A DNA stretch of 37,102 nt from Eubacterium sp. (GCA_017965495.1 JAGCPW010000007.1:1-37102), one strand, 5' to 3'; counted from the first letter of the stretch, positions 8,763 to 17,450 are shown. Made by a program: numbers and translations. The notes: generated by a model not told the origin, from the letters alone.

Positions 8763-8791
8763 TTGACGGTATTTCTATAATAAACTATAAT
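8763..8791 (+). promoter_or_regulatory. yicC operon promoter
   Basis: TTGACG (8763-8768), a 17-base spacer and TATAAT (8786-8791) form a near-perfect sigma-A promoter, with 36 bases from the -10 to the yicC start. Its -35 lies only two bases from the -35 of the divergent rqcH promoter. Confidence 0.82.
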
Positions 8792-8827
8792 ATTACGGAA
8801 TATGTAAAGGCATAAAAAGAGGTTTTT

Positions 8828-9706
8828 ATGATTAAAAGTATGACAGGATTTGGCAGATGTGAAGTGAGCAGAGATGAGAGAAAAGTCTCTGTTGAAATCA
8901 AGTCTGTAAATCATAGATATTTAGAATTAGGAGTTAAAATTCCTAGAAAACTTAATTTTCTTGACAATGATATTCGTAACCTTTCCAAAGAATATGTTGA
9001 GCGTGGAAAAGTAGATATTTTCGTTACATATCAAAACTTGGGCGAGGGTGAAGAAGACATTAGATATAATGCTGCTTTGGCGAAGGAATATTTTGATGCT
9101 TACACTCAGATAAGTGAAGAGTTAGGTACAGAAAATGACATTAAGACAAGTCATATTATGAGAAGTCCTGATGTTATTACGATTGAAAGTGCCGAAGAAG
9201 ATGAAGACGCAGTTAAAGATATTGTTCTTGAGGCATGTAAAGGCGCGTTTGAAAAGTTAGTTGAATCTAGATCTAACGAGGGTGAGCGTCTTAAGAAAGA
9301 TATCCTTGAGAAGCTTGAGAATATCAAGAATAATGTTGATTTTGTAGAAGAAAAAAGTCCTGTTATTGTGGATGAATATAAAGAAAAGATTAATGAGAAG
9401 ATTCACGAACTACTTGAAGATACACAGATTGATGAATCTAGAATAGCTCAAGAAGTTACAATGTTTGCCGATAAGGTATGTGTGGACGAAGAAATTGTAA
9501 GACTTAAGAGCCATGTTAAAGCAATGATTGGTACTTTTGACCAAGAAGGTGCGGTTGGACGTAGACTAGATTTTATTGCACAGGAAATGAACAGAGAAGC
9601 CAACACTACACTTTCTAAAACTACTGATAAGGATATCTCTGAAAAAGCTATCACGCTTAAGACAGATATCGAAAAAGTAAGAGAACAGATTCAGAATATC
9701 GAATAG
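8828..9706 (+). CDS. yicC: YicC/YloC family endoribonuclease
   Basis: YicC-family proteins are endoribonucleases linked to RNA turnover. The 292-residue protein has the invariant N-terminus MIKSMTGFGRCE, IKSVNHRYLE, and the C-terminal signature GRRLDFIAQEMNREANTTLSK (about 240-260). Length is the family norm. AAGAGG precedes the ATG. It is followed 10 bases later by gmk. In many Firmicutes a small remA (DUF370) gene lies between these two, but there is no room for it here. Confidence 0.93.
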   Translation: MIKSMTGFGRCEVSRDERKVSVEIKSVNHRYLELGVKIPRKLNFLDNDIRNLSKEYVERGKVDIFVTYQNLGEGEEDIRYNAALAKEYFDAYTQISEELGTENDIKTSHIMRSPDVITIESAEEDEDAVKDIVLEACKGAFEKLVESRSNEGERLKKDILEKLENIKNNVDFVEEKSPVIVDEYKEKINEKIHELLEDTQIDESRIAQEVTMFADKVCVDEEIVRLKSHVKAMIGTFDQEGAVGRRLDFIAQEMNREANTTLSKTTDKDISEKAITLKTDIEKVREQIQNIE

Positions 9707-9715
9707 GATTTAATT

Positions 9716-10342
9716 ATGGAAAAAGGCAAACTTCTTATTATTTCAGGATTTTCCGGCGTGGGTAAAGGAACAGTAGTTGAGAACATGCTAGAGAATTTTG
9801 ATAATTATAAAATATCAATATCTTGTACCACTAGAGATCCGAGACCAGCGGAAGAAGATGGAGTTCATTATCATTTTATTAGTAAAGATGAATTCGAGAA
9901 GATGATTGAAAACGATGAACTTTTAGAACACGCAAAGTATGTGGACAACTATTATGGTACGCCTAAGAAGTTTGTGGAAGACTGTTTGAAACGCGGCGAA
10001 AATGTAATTTTAGAAATTGAGTCTGAAGGTGCAAGAAAAGTAAAAGCTAAAATGCCTGAAGCTATTATGATTTTTGTTTTGCCTCCAAGTGCTAAACATT
10101 TGAAAGATAGATTGATTGGCAGAAACACTGAGGATCATGATTCAATAACTAAACGTCTTCTAAAAGCTGTGGAGGAGACAGATGCTATGAAGCATTACGA
10201 GTACTTTGTCGTAAACGATCAAATAGATGATACAGCTAAAAACATTGATAAAATTGTTACTAATACTAATCCAGACTTACCAAGCGAGGATGAAGTATTA
10301 AATATAAAAAATGAAATAATTAATTTTTCGAAAGGAGAATAG
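9716..10342 (+). CDS. gmk: Guanylate kinase
   Basis: Guanylate kinase makes GDP from GMP with ATP, feeding GTP, dGTP and (p)ppGpp pools. The 208-residue protein has P-loop GFSGVGKGT (11-19), the GMP-binding segment SCTTRDPRPAEEDGVHYHF, and YYGTPKKFVEDCL with VILEIESEGARKV. It is of normal length. The ribosome site overlaps the yicC stop (TAGGAT). It sits in the conserved yicC-gmk-rpoZ cluster. Confidence 0.97.
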   Translation: MEKGKLLIISGFSGVGKGTVVENMLENFDNYKISISCTTRDPRPAEEDGVHYHFISKDEFEKMIENDELLEHAKYVDNYYGTPKKFVEDCLKRGENVILEIESEGARKVKAKMPEAIMIFVLPPSAKHLKDRLIGRNTEDHDSITKRLLKAVEETDAMKHYEYFVVNDQIDDTAKNIDKIVTNTNPDLPSEDEVLNIKNEIINFSKGE

Positions 10343-10344
10343 AT

Positions 10345-10578
10345 ATGTTACATCCATCATATACTGACCTAATGGAAATCGCTAACAGCGATGTAGAAGA
10401 TGGCGAAACACCTGTAGTACAGAGTAGATATTCTATCGTTATGGCTACAGCTAAAAGAGCTAGACAGTTAGTAAAGGGAGCAGAACCACTAGTTGAGGAT
10501 TACAACTATGACAAGCCACTTTCAACAGCTGTTAAAGAACTTTACGAAGGAAAATTAAAGATTCAAGGTGATGAATAA
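10345..10578 (+). CDS. rpoZ: RNA polymerase omega subunit
   Basis: Omega helps RNA polymerase beta' fold and assemble. The 77-residue product has the diagnostic segment RYSIVMATAKRARQLVKG, preceded by MLHPSYTDLM, matching the short clostridial omega. It starts two bases after the gmk stop, with AAAGGAG lying inside the gmk 3' end. Translation is probably coupled to gmk. Confidence 0.93.
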   Translation: MLHPSYTDLMEIANSDVEDGETPVVQSRYSIVMATAKRARQLVKGAEPLVEDYNYDKPLSTAVKELYEGKLKIQGDE

Positions 10579-10579
10579 G

Positions 10580-10617
10580 ACTAAAATAGATTGTGCTTAT
10601 GTACAATCTGTTTTAGT
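10580..10617 (+). other. Intercistronic hairpin between rpoZ and rimO
   Basis: ACTAAAATAGATTGT (10580-10594) pairs with ACAATCTGTTTTAGT (10603-10617), giving a 15-bp stem with one G-U pair and an 8-base loop. No U-run follows (GTATAG comes next), so it is not a standard terminator. It more likely acts as an RNA-processing, stability or attenuation element just before the rimO ribosome site. Confidence 0.7.
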
Positions 10618-10640
10618 GTATAGAAATTTGAGGTATTGAA

Positions 10641-11978
10641 TTGAAAGTATTTTTGGTGTCTTTAGGATGCGATAAAAACTTAGTAGACTCAGAGCATATT
10701 TCCGGTATTTTGCAATCGTCTGGTTACACATTTACTGATGATGAATCAGATGCGGATATTATCATTATTAACAGTTGCTGTTTTATTAATGACGCGAAAG
10801 AGGAAAGTATTAACACTATCTTTGAGATGGCCAAGTACAAAAAGGACAAGTGTAAGGCCTTGGTTTTGGCAGGTTGTCTGGCGCAAAGATATCATGATGA
10901 AATAGAAGATGAAATACCTGAGATTGATATATGCATTGGAACTACAGCTTTTGACGATATCGCAAAGACTTTAGATGAGTATTTTAAAGCAAATCAAAAG
11001 ATAGTAGATTTGGAAGATATTAATTGTCCAGCAGGATTTCAGGCGCCTAGAGAGATTTCTACATTTGGAGGATATGGTTATCTAAAGATAGCAGAGGGTT
11101 GTGATAAGCATTGTACTTATTGCATCATTCCAAAAGTACGTGGAGATTTCAGAAGTGTTCCGCTTGATAATGTGTTAGACGAAGCTAGACAGATGGCTTC
11201 TCTTGGAATCAAGGAGATTAACTTGATAGCGCAAGAGACCACTATGTATGGCATTGATATTTATGGAAAGAAATCACTTCATATTTTGATTCATGAATTA
11301 TCAAAGATAGACGGAATCAAATGGATTAGAATTCTATATTGCTATCCAGAAGATATTTATGATGATCTAATCGATGAGATTAAAAACAATGAAAAAGTAT
11401 GTCACTACCTAGATTTACCTATTCAGCATGCAAGTGATAGAATTCTTAAACTTATGGGACGTCAAACTACACAAGCTGAGATTAAATCAAAGATTGATGC
11501 TTTAAAAAAAGCAGTTCCAGATATAGTTTTAAGGACTACATTGATTTCTGGTTTCCCAGGCGAGAGTGAAAAAGATCATAAAGAAGTCCTAGATTTTGTC
11601 GAAGACATTAAGTTTGATAGACTGGGAGTCTTTACTTACTCACAAGAAGAAGGTACACCGGCCGCTGATATGGACAATCAGGTAGAAGAGGATGTGAAGG
11701 TCCAAAGAAGAAATGAGATTATGGAACTTCAACAAGGTATTGTTTTTGAAAAGAATGAGAACTTTGTAGGGGAAGAGTTTGAAGCGATAATAGAAGGAAA
11801 GATTCCGATGGAGAATGCTTACATCGGTAGAACATATATGGATGCACCGGGAGTGGACTCAAATATATTTGTGGTGACTGACGAAGAGTTGATGAGCGGT
11901 GATTTTGTGAAAGTTTCTGTTACAGGAGCAAATGATTATGATTTGATTGGTGACTTAGCAGAACGATTGGAGGATTAA
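10641..11978 (+). CDS. rimO: Ribosomal protein S12 methylthiotransferase RimO (TTG start)
   Basis: RimO is a radical-SAM enzyme that methylthiolates a conserved aspartate of ribosomal protein S12. The 445 residues show an N-terminal MTTase domain with cluster cysteines C10, C46 and C79, and a radical SAM motif CDKHCTYC (C154, C158, C161). A C-terminal TRAM-like domain covers about 375-440. RimO rather than MiaB is supported by MKVFLVSLGCDKNLVDSEH at the start. The start codon is TTG, with GAGG seven bases upstream and no in-frame ATG nearby that keeps the N-terminal motif. The stop abuts the pgsA ATG directly. Confidence 0.93.
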   Translation: MKVFLVSLGCDKNLVDSEHISGILQSSGYTFTDDESDADIIIINSCCFINDAKEESINTIFEMAKYKKDKCKALVLAGCLAQRYHDEIEDEIPEIDICIGTTAFDDIAKTLDEYFKANQKIVDLEDINCPAGFQAPREISTFGGYGYLKIAEGCDKHCTYCIIPKVRGDFRSVPLDNVLDEARQMASLGIKEINLIAQETTMYGIDIYGKKSLHILIHELSKIDGIKWIRILYCYPEDIYDDLIDEIKNNEKVCHYLDLPIQHASDRILKLMGRQTTQAEIKSKIDALKKAVPDIVLRTTLISGFPGESEKDHKEVLDFVEDIKFDRLGVFTYSQEEGTPAADMDNQVEEDVKVQRRNEIMELQQGIVFEKNENFVGEEFEAIIEGKIPMENAYIGRTYMDAPGVDSNIFVVTDEELMSGDFVKVSVTGANDYDLIGDLAERLED

Positions 11979-12584
11979 ATGAATTTACCTAACAAACTAA
12001 CAGTATTTAGAACAATTTGCATTCCTTTCTTTGTATTCTTTTTACTTGCACATTTTGTGCCATGCAATTATTTGATTGCACTAGTTGTTTTCATTATTGC
12101 AAGTTTAACAGACCTATTTGACGGAAAGATTGCAAGAAAATATAACTTGATTACAAACTTTGGAAAGTTTATGGATCCACTTGCTGATAAACTATTGGTG
12201 TGTGCAGCGCTTATAAGTTTAGATGCGTTGATTACTAGTCAACAGTATGCAGGACATGTTTGGTTTACTGTCAGTGTGATTATAATTATAAGTAGAGAAA
12301 TATTTATTAGTGGATTTAGAATTTTGGCTGCTGACCAAAATGTGGTTCTTGCCGCAGGATGGTGGGGCAAAGTAAAAACTGTATTGCAGATGGTTATGAC
12401 TATTATTATGATTATCTATCTTCAAGTTAAAGATTGGAATGTAACATGCAAACTAAACATTCCAGACCCTGTAATTTTAGGTGTTGGTATTTTCATTCAA
12501 GTACTAGTGGCAGCAACACTATTCTTTACAGTTTTCTCAATGGTTGATTACGTAATTAAAAACAAACAAGTTTTGAAGAATTAA
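11979..12584 (+). CDS. pgsA: CDP-diacylglycerol--glycerol-3-phosphate 3-phosphatidyltransferase
   Basis: PgsA makes phosphatidylglycerophosphate from CDP-diacylglycerol and glycerol-3-phosphate at the membrane, the committed step to phosphatidylglycerol. PG is also the donor lipid for lipoteichoic acid synthases such as the one encoded at 21184. The 201-residue protein is strongly hydrophobic with several membrane segments. It has the full CDP-alcohol phosphotransferase signature D45-x2-D48-G49-x2-A52-R53-x8-G62-x3-D66-x3-D70. It starts at the base after the rimO stop. Its GGAGG lies in the rimO 3' end, so the two are translationally coupled. Confidence 0.94.
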   Translation: MNLPNKLTVFRTICIPFFVFFLLAHFVPCNYLIALVVFIIASLTDLFDGKIARKYNLITNFGKFMDPLADKLLVCAALISLDALITSQQYAGHVWFTVSVIIIISREIFISGFRILAADQNVVLAAGWWGKVKTVLQMVMTIIMIIYLQVKDWNVTCKLNIPDPVILGVGIFIQVLVAATLFFTVFSMVDYVIKNKQVLKN

Positions 12585-12604
12585 TATAAGATGTGAGGTT
12601 TAAA

Positions 12605-13897
12605 ATGAACGCTTATAAAAAGATGACGGACAATGAGCTCCGCGAGGAATTAAAAAGTTTAAGAGAAGAATATGCTAAGCTTTGTGAGTCAGGACTTGAT
12701 CTAGATATGTCTAGAGGTAAGCCTGGTCTTGATCAGATTGCCATTTCTATGGAACTTTTTGATGTATTCACAAGTGATTCGGAAGTAGTTTCTGAAAACG
12801 GTTTTGACTGTAGAAACTATGGTCTCTTAGATGGACCGCCAGAAGCAAAGAGAATGATGGCTAGCATTATGAACACCACAGAAGACCATGTAATTGTGTA
12901 TGGTAACTCAAGTCTTAATGTAATGTATGATCAAGTTTCAGAGTTTTATTCACATGGCGTGAATGGAATGACTCCTTGGTGCAAGCTAGATAAAATTAAA
13001 TGGCTTTGTCCAGTTCCAGGTTATGATAGACATTTTGCTATTACAGAACACTTTGGAATTGAGATGATAAATGTTCCAATGAACGAAGATGGTCCAGATA
13101 TGGATATCGTAGAGCAGTTCGTGGAAAGAGACGACAGCATCAAAGGAATTTGGTGTGTACCTATGTATTCAAACCCAGAAGGTGCTTCATATTCAGATGA
13201 AGTGGTTAGACGTTTTGCTAACCTTAAGCCTGCAGCTAAGGACTTTAGAATTTTTTGGGATAATGCATATGCTGTTCATCATTTGTATGATGAGCCAGAA
13301 AAACAAGACAAGATTTTAGATATCCTAGAAGAGTGTGAGAAAGCTGGAAATCCAGATATGGCAATTGAATTTGCATCTACATCTAAGATTACATTCCCTG
13401 GTTCAGGTATTGCAGCACTTGCATCATCTATCAACAATGTAAATCACATCCGTGAGAGTTTGAAAATTCAAACAATCGGACACGATAAGATAAATATGCT
13501 AAGACATGTGAAGTTGTTTAGAGACCACGAAGGAATAAAAGAACACATGAGTAGACACGCAGCGCTACTTAGAGATAAGTTCAATGCAGTGTTAGATGTC
13601 TTTGACGAAGAATTGGCTCCATGTGAAATCGCATTATGGACTAAGCCAAGAGGTGGTTATTTTATTTCACTTCACGTTGAAAACAGTTGTGCAAAGAAAA
13701 TTGTTAAGATGTGTAAAGAAGCTGGTATGGTACTAACAGGAGCGGGAGCAACATTCCCATATCATATAGATCCATATGATAGTGTAATCCGTATAGCTCC
13801 TTCATATCCAACACCAGAAGAGCTAACAAAAGCAAGTCACGTGTTGGCGGTTTGTACAAAGATTGCAACTATTGAAAAAGCAGGAATTAAACTATAA
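12605..13897 (+). CDS. Class Ic aspartate aminotransferase-like PLP enzyme
   Basis: This is a PLP-dependent fold-type I aminotransferase of the group related to the actinobacterial AspT (Pfam Asp_aminotransf). It probably interconverts aspartate and oxaloacetate with 2-oxoglutarate and glutamate. Landmarks in the 430-residue protein are DLDMSRGKPGLDQ near the N-terminus, YGNSSLNVMYDQ, the cofactor-binding WDNAYAVHH, and STSKITFPGSG with the PLP lysine. I take the ATG at 12605 over an in-frame GTG at 12593, because GTGAGG there is the ribosome site. Substrate preference is inferred from the family only. A terminator follows. Confidence 0.88.
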   Translation: MNAYKKMTDNELREELKSLREEYAKLCESGLDLDMSRGKPGLDQIAISMELFDVFTSDSEVVSENGFDCRNYGLLDGPPEAKRMMASIMNTTEDHVIVYGNSSLNVMYDQVSEFYSHGVNGMTPWCKLDKIKWLCPVPGYDRHFAITEHFGIEMINVPMNEDGPDMDIVEQFVERDDSIKGIWCVPMYSNPEGASYSDEVVRRFANLKPAAKDFRIFWDNAYAVHHLYDEPEKQDKILDILEECEKAGNPDMAIEFASTSKITFPGSGIAALASSINNVNHIRESLKIQTIGHDKINMLRHVKLFRDHEGIKEHMSRHAALLRDKFNAVLDVFDEELAPCEIALWTKPRGGYFISLHVENSCAKKIVKMCKEAGMVLTGAGATFPYHIDPYDSVIRIAPSYPTPEELTKASHVLAVCTKIATIEKAGIKL

Positions 13898-13902
13898 ACA
13901 AC

Positions 13903-13932
13903 AAAGAGACTCCAAATACGGAGTCTCTTTTT
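13903..13932 (+). terminator. Intrinsic terminator after the aminotransferase gene
   Basis: AAAGAGACTCC (13903-13913) pairs perfectly with GGAGTCTCTTT (13920-13930) across a six-base loop, and runs into a T-tract. It closes the yicC-to-aminotransferase operon. Confidence 0.9.
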
Positions 13933-14002
13933 ATAAAAACACATAAATAAAAAGTGATTTATTATTGAAATAAATTATTTAAAATATTATAATTAAAAAG
14001 TG

Positions 14003-14031
14003 TTGACATACTCCGGAAAATAGTTTAATAT
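14003..14031 (+). promoter_or_regulatory. recA promoter
   Basis: TTGACA (14003-14008) is a perfect -35. With a 17-base spacer the -10 is TAATAT (14026-14031), four of six matches. AT-rich DNA at 13940-14000 could act as an UP element. The SOS box starts nine bases after the -10. Confidence 0.78.
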
Positions 14032-14039
14032 ACAGATAG

Positions 14040-14053
14040 CGAACAAATGTTCG
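14040..14053. promoter_or_regulatory. LexA (SOS) box of recA
   Basis: CGAACAAATGTTCG matches the Gram-positive LexA/DinR operator (CGAAC-N4-GTTCG type) on both arms. It lies just downstream of the -10, across the likely transcription start, where bound LexA would block recA transcription until DNA damage. Confidence 0.93.
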
Positions 14054-14076
14054 GTTATACAGAAAAGGAGTTTTTT

Positions 14077-15138
14077 ATGAATAAAGATGATAAAGTAAAG
14101 GCTTTAGACGCCGCTATAGCGAAGATTGAGAAGGACCATGGTAAAGGTTCTATTATGAAATTAGGTGATTCAGCATCTAATATGAATGTTGAAACTACAC
14201 CTACAGGCTCACTTAGTTTAGACGTGGCTCTAGGCCAGGGAGGAATCCCAAAAGGAAGAGTTGTTGAGATTTACGGACCAGAATCTAGTGGTAAAACTAC
14301 AGTAGCTCTTCATATGATTGCTGAAGTTCAAAAGCAAGGTGGCGTAGCTGGTTTTGTGGATGCAGAGCATGCCCTAGATCCGGTTTATGCTAAAAATATC
14401 GGTGTAGATATTGATAATCTATACATTTCTCAGCCAGACTTTGGTGAGCAAGCGCTAGAGATTACAGAGACTATGGTTAGATCTGGTGCTGTAGATATTA
14501 TTGTTGTGGACTCAGTGGCAGCATTAGTTCCTAAGTCAGAGATTGATGGTGATATGGGAGATTCTCATATGGGACAGCATGCTAGGCTTATGTCTCAAGC
14601 ACTTAGAAAGCTAACTGGTATCATTAATAAAACTGGATGTACATTAATCTTTATTAACCAATTGAGAGAAAAGATTGGTGTTATGTTTGGTAATCCAGAG
14701 ACTACTACAGGTGGACGTGCACTTAAGTTCTATGCATCAGTTAGACTTGATGTTAGAAGAATTGAAACTCTAAAGAACCAAGGAGAGATGATTGGTAACA
14801 GAGCTAGAGTTAAGGTTGTTAAGAATAAGATAGCACCTCCATTTAAAGAAGCAGAGTTTGATATTATGTTTGGTAAAGGTATTTCTAAAGAGGGAGATAT
14901 CCTTGATCTAGCTACTAACTGCGATGTAGTTCAGAAGAGTGGCTCATGGTATGCATATGACGGAGAAAAGATTGGCCAGGGTAGAGAGACAGCCAAGAAA
15001 TTCTTAGAAGAGCACCCAGATGTTTTAGCTGATATTGATGCTAAAGTACGTGAGCACTATTTCAATAAAGAAGATGAGTCAGATGCGGCTGCAGAGGCTG
15101 ATGATTCAGATGATGTTATTGCACCTGTTGAGGATTAA
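14077..15138 (+). CDS. recA: Recombinase RecA
   Basis: RecA polymerises on single-stranded DNA, carries out strand exchange, and as an active filament triggers LexA self-cleavage. The 353-residue protein has Walker A GPESSGKT (67-74), [41 protein letters not shown] (L2 loop), and an acidic C-tail rich in Asp and Glu. I choose ATG 14077 over the in-frame ATG at 14047. AAGGAG lies six bases before 14077, the upstream ATG lies inside the SOS box, and 14077 gives the standard N-terminus. recX follows four bases later. Confidence 0.98.
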   Translation: MNKDDKVKALDAAIAKIEKDHGKGSIMKLGDSASNMNVETTPTGSLSLDVALGQGGIPKGRVVEIYGPESSGKTTVALHMIAEVQKQGGVAGFVDAEHALDPVYAKNIGVDIDNLYISQPDFGEQALEITETMVRSGAVDIIVVDSVAALVPKSEIDGDMGDSHMGQHARLMSQALRKLTGIINKTGCTLIFINQLREKIGVMFGNPETTTGGRALKFYASVRLDVRRIETLKNQGEMIGNRARVKVVKNKIAPPFKEAEFDIMFGKGISKEGDILDLATNCDVVQKSGSWYAYDGEKIGQGRETAKKFLEEHPDVLADIDAKVREHYFNKEDESDAAAEADDSDDVIAPVED

Positions 15139-15142
15139 TTGA

Positions 15143-15742
15143 ATGTTAATTACTAAGTTAGAACCATTTGGTTCTCGAGTAAAAATTTATATCAATAATG
15201 ATTTCGCCTTTGTTTTATACAAAGGCGAAATTAGTAAGTACGGTCTAAAAGAGGGCGAAGAGATTCCTAGTAACACATACAGTGTTATTATGAATAAACT
15301 TTTCGACAGAGGAAAAGAGCGTGCTCTTTATATGCTTGATAAATCATATAAGACTAAAAGATACATTATGGATAAGTTAAAAGCAGGTCTTTATCCAGAA
15401 AGCATTATAGATAAAGTGGTCTCATTTTTAGAAGAAATAAACCTTATTAACGATTTAAGGTATGCAGAGATGTATATAGACTATAAAAGAGCATCTAAGA
15501 GCAAAAAACAGATAGTACAAGACTTATATGTAAAGGGTGTTGATAAAAAGTTAATAGATCAAGCCTTTGAAGAGAGTGATTTCACAGATACAGAATCACT
15601 TAAGAAATATATAGAAAAAAGAAAGAATAAATATGATTTAAGTGATAGAAAAGACATCCAAAAGTTCTATTCATACCTGGTTTCTAAGGGATATTCGTAT
15701 GGAGACGTAAAAGAGGCTTTAAGGGACTATATTGATGAATAA
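15143..15742 (+). CDS. recX: Regulatory protein RecX
   Basis: RecX binds RecA filaments and modulates their activity. The 199-residue all-helical protein has the RecX repeats, including the Y-x-DDR/LNDLRYAEMYI-type segment (EEINLINDLRYAEMYIDYK) and a C-terminal repeat (IQKFYSYLVSKGYSYGDVKEAL). It starts with an extra short N-terminal part (about 1-55) common in Firmicutes RecX. It is four bases after recA, with GAGG in the recA 3' end, so it shares the SOS-controlled promoter. This is a normal Firmicutes arrangement. Confidence 0.9.
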   Translation: MLITKLEPFGSRVKIYINNDFAFVLYKGEISKYGLKEGEEIPSNTYSVIMNKLFDRGKERALYMLDKSYKTKRYIMDKLKAGLYPESIIDKVVSFLEEINLINDLRYAEMYIDYKRASKSKKQIVQDLYVKGVDKKLIDQAFEESDFTDTESLKKYIEKRKNKYDLSDRKDIQKFYSYLVSKGYSYGDVKEALRDYIDE

Positions 15743-15752
15743 AGCCGTCTTA

Positions 15753-15768
15753 TCACTATATATTGTGA
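15753..15768. repeat. 16-bp near-palindrome upstream of the rny promoter
   Basis: TCACTATATATTGTGA is symmetrical except for one central mismatched pair and ends seven bases before the -35 of rny. This is a plausible position for an activator or repressor, but no known operator is recognised. Confidence 0.3.
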
Positions 15769-15774
15769 GTTAAC

Positions 15775-15803
15775 TTGACATAACATAGGCCAAAAAGTAT
15801 AAT
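15775..15803 (+). promoter_or_regulatory. rny promoter (perfect consensus)
   Basis: TTGACA (15775-15780), exactly 17 bases, then TATAAT (15798-15803): a perfect vegetative promoter. It leaves a leader of roughly 40 bases before the rny start. Confidence 0.9.
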
Positions 15804-15850
15804 TTATATGTTGTATTTGTACAATGATAATTAAATAAGGAGGTGCTCCG

Positions 15851-17395
15851 ATGATTACTACACCAATATGGATTGCCATTTGTGTTGTATGTGCCGTAGT
15901 TGCTTCTTTAATTTCAATATTTATTCGTAAAAGAACAGTTGAAAAAACAATTGGTTCAGCAGAGAAAAAAGCTCGTGAGATTATTGACGATGCTATTAAG
16001 GATGCTGAAGCACAGAAAAAAGAGATGCTTCTTGAAGCAAAAGAAGATAATCTTAAAACTAAAAACGAACTAGAAAAAGAAGTTAGAGAACGTAGAGCGG
16101 AGATACAGAAATTTGAGCAACGTATTCTTAACAAAGAAGAGGCTGTTGAAAAGAAAGCTGATTCTATTGATAAGAGAGAGCAAAGCTTAAAGGATAGAGA
16201 AGAAAATCTAGCCGAAAAGCAAGCTAAGGTAGATAAGTTAAGTGAGCAACGCGTAAATGAACTAGAACGAATCTCTGGATTAACCTCCGAACAAGCAAAA
16301 GAACAATTATTACAAACTGTTGAAGAAGAAATTAAGATTGAGACTGCTAAGGTAATAAAAGAAGGCGAAGCAAGAATCAAAGAAGAGTCAGATAAAAAGG
16401 CTCGTGATATTATTGTTAATGCTATTCAGAAATGTGCTACAGATCAAGTATCTGAGGCCACAATCTCAGTAGTTCAATTACCTAACGAAGACATGAAAGG
16501 TAGAATTATTGGACGTGAGGGTCGTAACATTAAGACTCTTGAGTCACTTACAGGTGTTGATTTGATTATCGATGATACTCCTGAGGCAGTAGTTCTATCA
16601 GGATTTGATCCTATTAGAAGAGAAGTTGCAAGAATTGCACTTGAGAAGCTAATCGTCGATGGACGTATTCAGCCAAGTAGGATTGAAGAAATGGTTAACA
16701 AGGCTAAGAAAGAAGTCGAGACCGTTATTCGTGAAGAAGGTGAGTCTGCTACATTAGAAGTAGGAGTTCACGGCATTCACCCAGAGCTTATTAAACTTCT
16801 AGGTAAGATGAAGTTTAGAACAAGTTATGGACAAAATGCATTAAAACACTCTATAGAAGTGGCACATCTATCAGGCCTTATGGCATCAGAAATGGGATTA
16901 GATGTTCGTGTCGCTAAGAGAGCTGGACTTTTACATGATATTGGTAAGGCAGTGGATCACGAACAAGAAGGTACACATATCCAACTAGGTGTAGACCTAT
17001 GTAGAAAATACAAAGAGTCAGCTACTGTTGTTAATGCAGTAGAGGCACACCACGGAGATGTGGAACCAGAAACATTAATCGCTTGTATTGTTCAGGCTGC
17101 AGATGCTATTTCAGCTGCTAGACCTGGTGCAAGACGTGAGACACTTGAGACTTACACTAACAGACTAAAACAGTTAGAAGACATCACAAATTCATTTGAA
17201 GGTGTTGATAATTCTTTTGCTATTCAAGCAGGTAGAGAGATTCGAGTTATGGTGGTTCCTGACAAGGTAAGCGATGCCGATATGGTATTAATGGCTAGAG
17301 ATATTTCTAAACAGATTGAAGCTGAATTAGAATATCCTGGACAGATTAAAGTAAACGTTGTTAGAGAATCAAGAGCTATAGATTACGCAAAATAA
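15851..17395 (+). CDS. rny: Ribonuclease Y
   Basis: RNase Y is the membrane-anchored endoribonuclease that starts mRNA decay in many Firmicutes. The 514-residue protein has an N-terminal membrane helix (about 5-26) and a long charged coiled coil (about 30-190). A KH RNA-binding domain ([12 protein letters not shown], 218-229, running to about 265) and an HD metal-dependent domain ([14 protein letters not shown] at 362-363) follow. Length and order are canonical. AAGGAGG precedes the ATG. It has its own perfect promoter and is closed by a terminator, so it is probably expressed largely on its own. Confidence 0.97.
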   Translation: MITTPIWIAICVVCAVVASLISIFIRKRTVEKTIGSAEKKAREIIDDAIKDAEAQKKEMLLEAKEDNLKTKNELEKEVRERRAEIQKFEQRILNKEEAVEKKADSIDKREQSLKDREENLAEKQAKVDKLSEQRVNELERISGLTSEQAKEQLLQTVEEEIKIETAKVIKEGEARIKEESDKKARDIIVNAIQKCATDQVSEATISVVQLPNEDMKGRIIGREGRNIKTLESLTGVDLIIDDTPEAVVLSGFDPIRREVARIALEKLIVDGRIQPSRIEEMVNKAKKEVETVIREEGESATLEVGVHGIHPELIKLLGKMKFRTSYGQNALKHSIEVAHLSGLMASEMGLDVRVAKRAGLLHDIGKAVDHEQEGTHIQLGVDLCRKYKESATVVNAVEAHHGDVEPETLIACIVQAADAISAARPGARRETLETYTNRLKQLEDITNSFEGVDNSFAIQAGREIRVMVVPDKVSDADMVLMARDISKQIEAELEYPGQIKVNVVRESRAIDYAK

Positions 17396-17406
17396 AATCT
17401 ACATTT

Positions 17407-17440
17407 AAGGGGAATATGTTTTACATATTTCCCTTTTTTT
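17407..17440 (+). terminator. Intrinsic terminator after rny
   Basis: AAGGGGAATATG (17407-17418) pairs with CATATTTCCCTT (17424-17435), a 12-bp stem with one G-U pair and a five-base loop, then a T-tract to 17440. Confidence 0.9.
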
Positions 17441-17450
17441 ATGATATACT
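17420..17450 (+). promoter_or_regulatory. proC promoter, extended -10, overlapping the rny terminator
   Basis: TGATATACT (17442-17450) is an extended -10 (TGn plus TATACT). TTTACA (17420-17425) may act as a -35, but the spacing is 19 bases and it lies in the loop of the rny terminator. The -10 is 25 bases before the proC start. Confidence 0.6.

Noticed and set aside
14047-14076. Upstream in-frame ATG of recA
   Set aside because: It lies inside the SOS box and lacks a ribosome site; ATG 14077 has AAGGAG and the normal RecA N-terminus.
15727-16380. Minus-strand 217-codon open frame antisense to rny
   Set aside because: It mirrors the low-complexity coiled-coil part of RNase Y, is Ser/Phe-rich with no domain, and has no ribosome site or promoter of its own.
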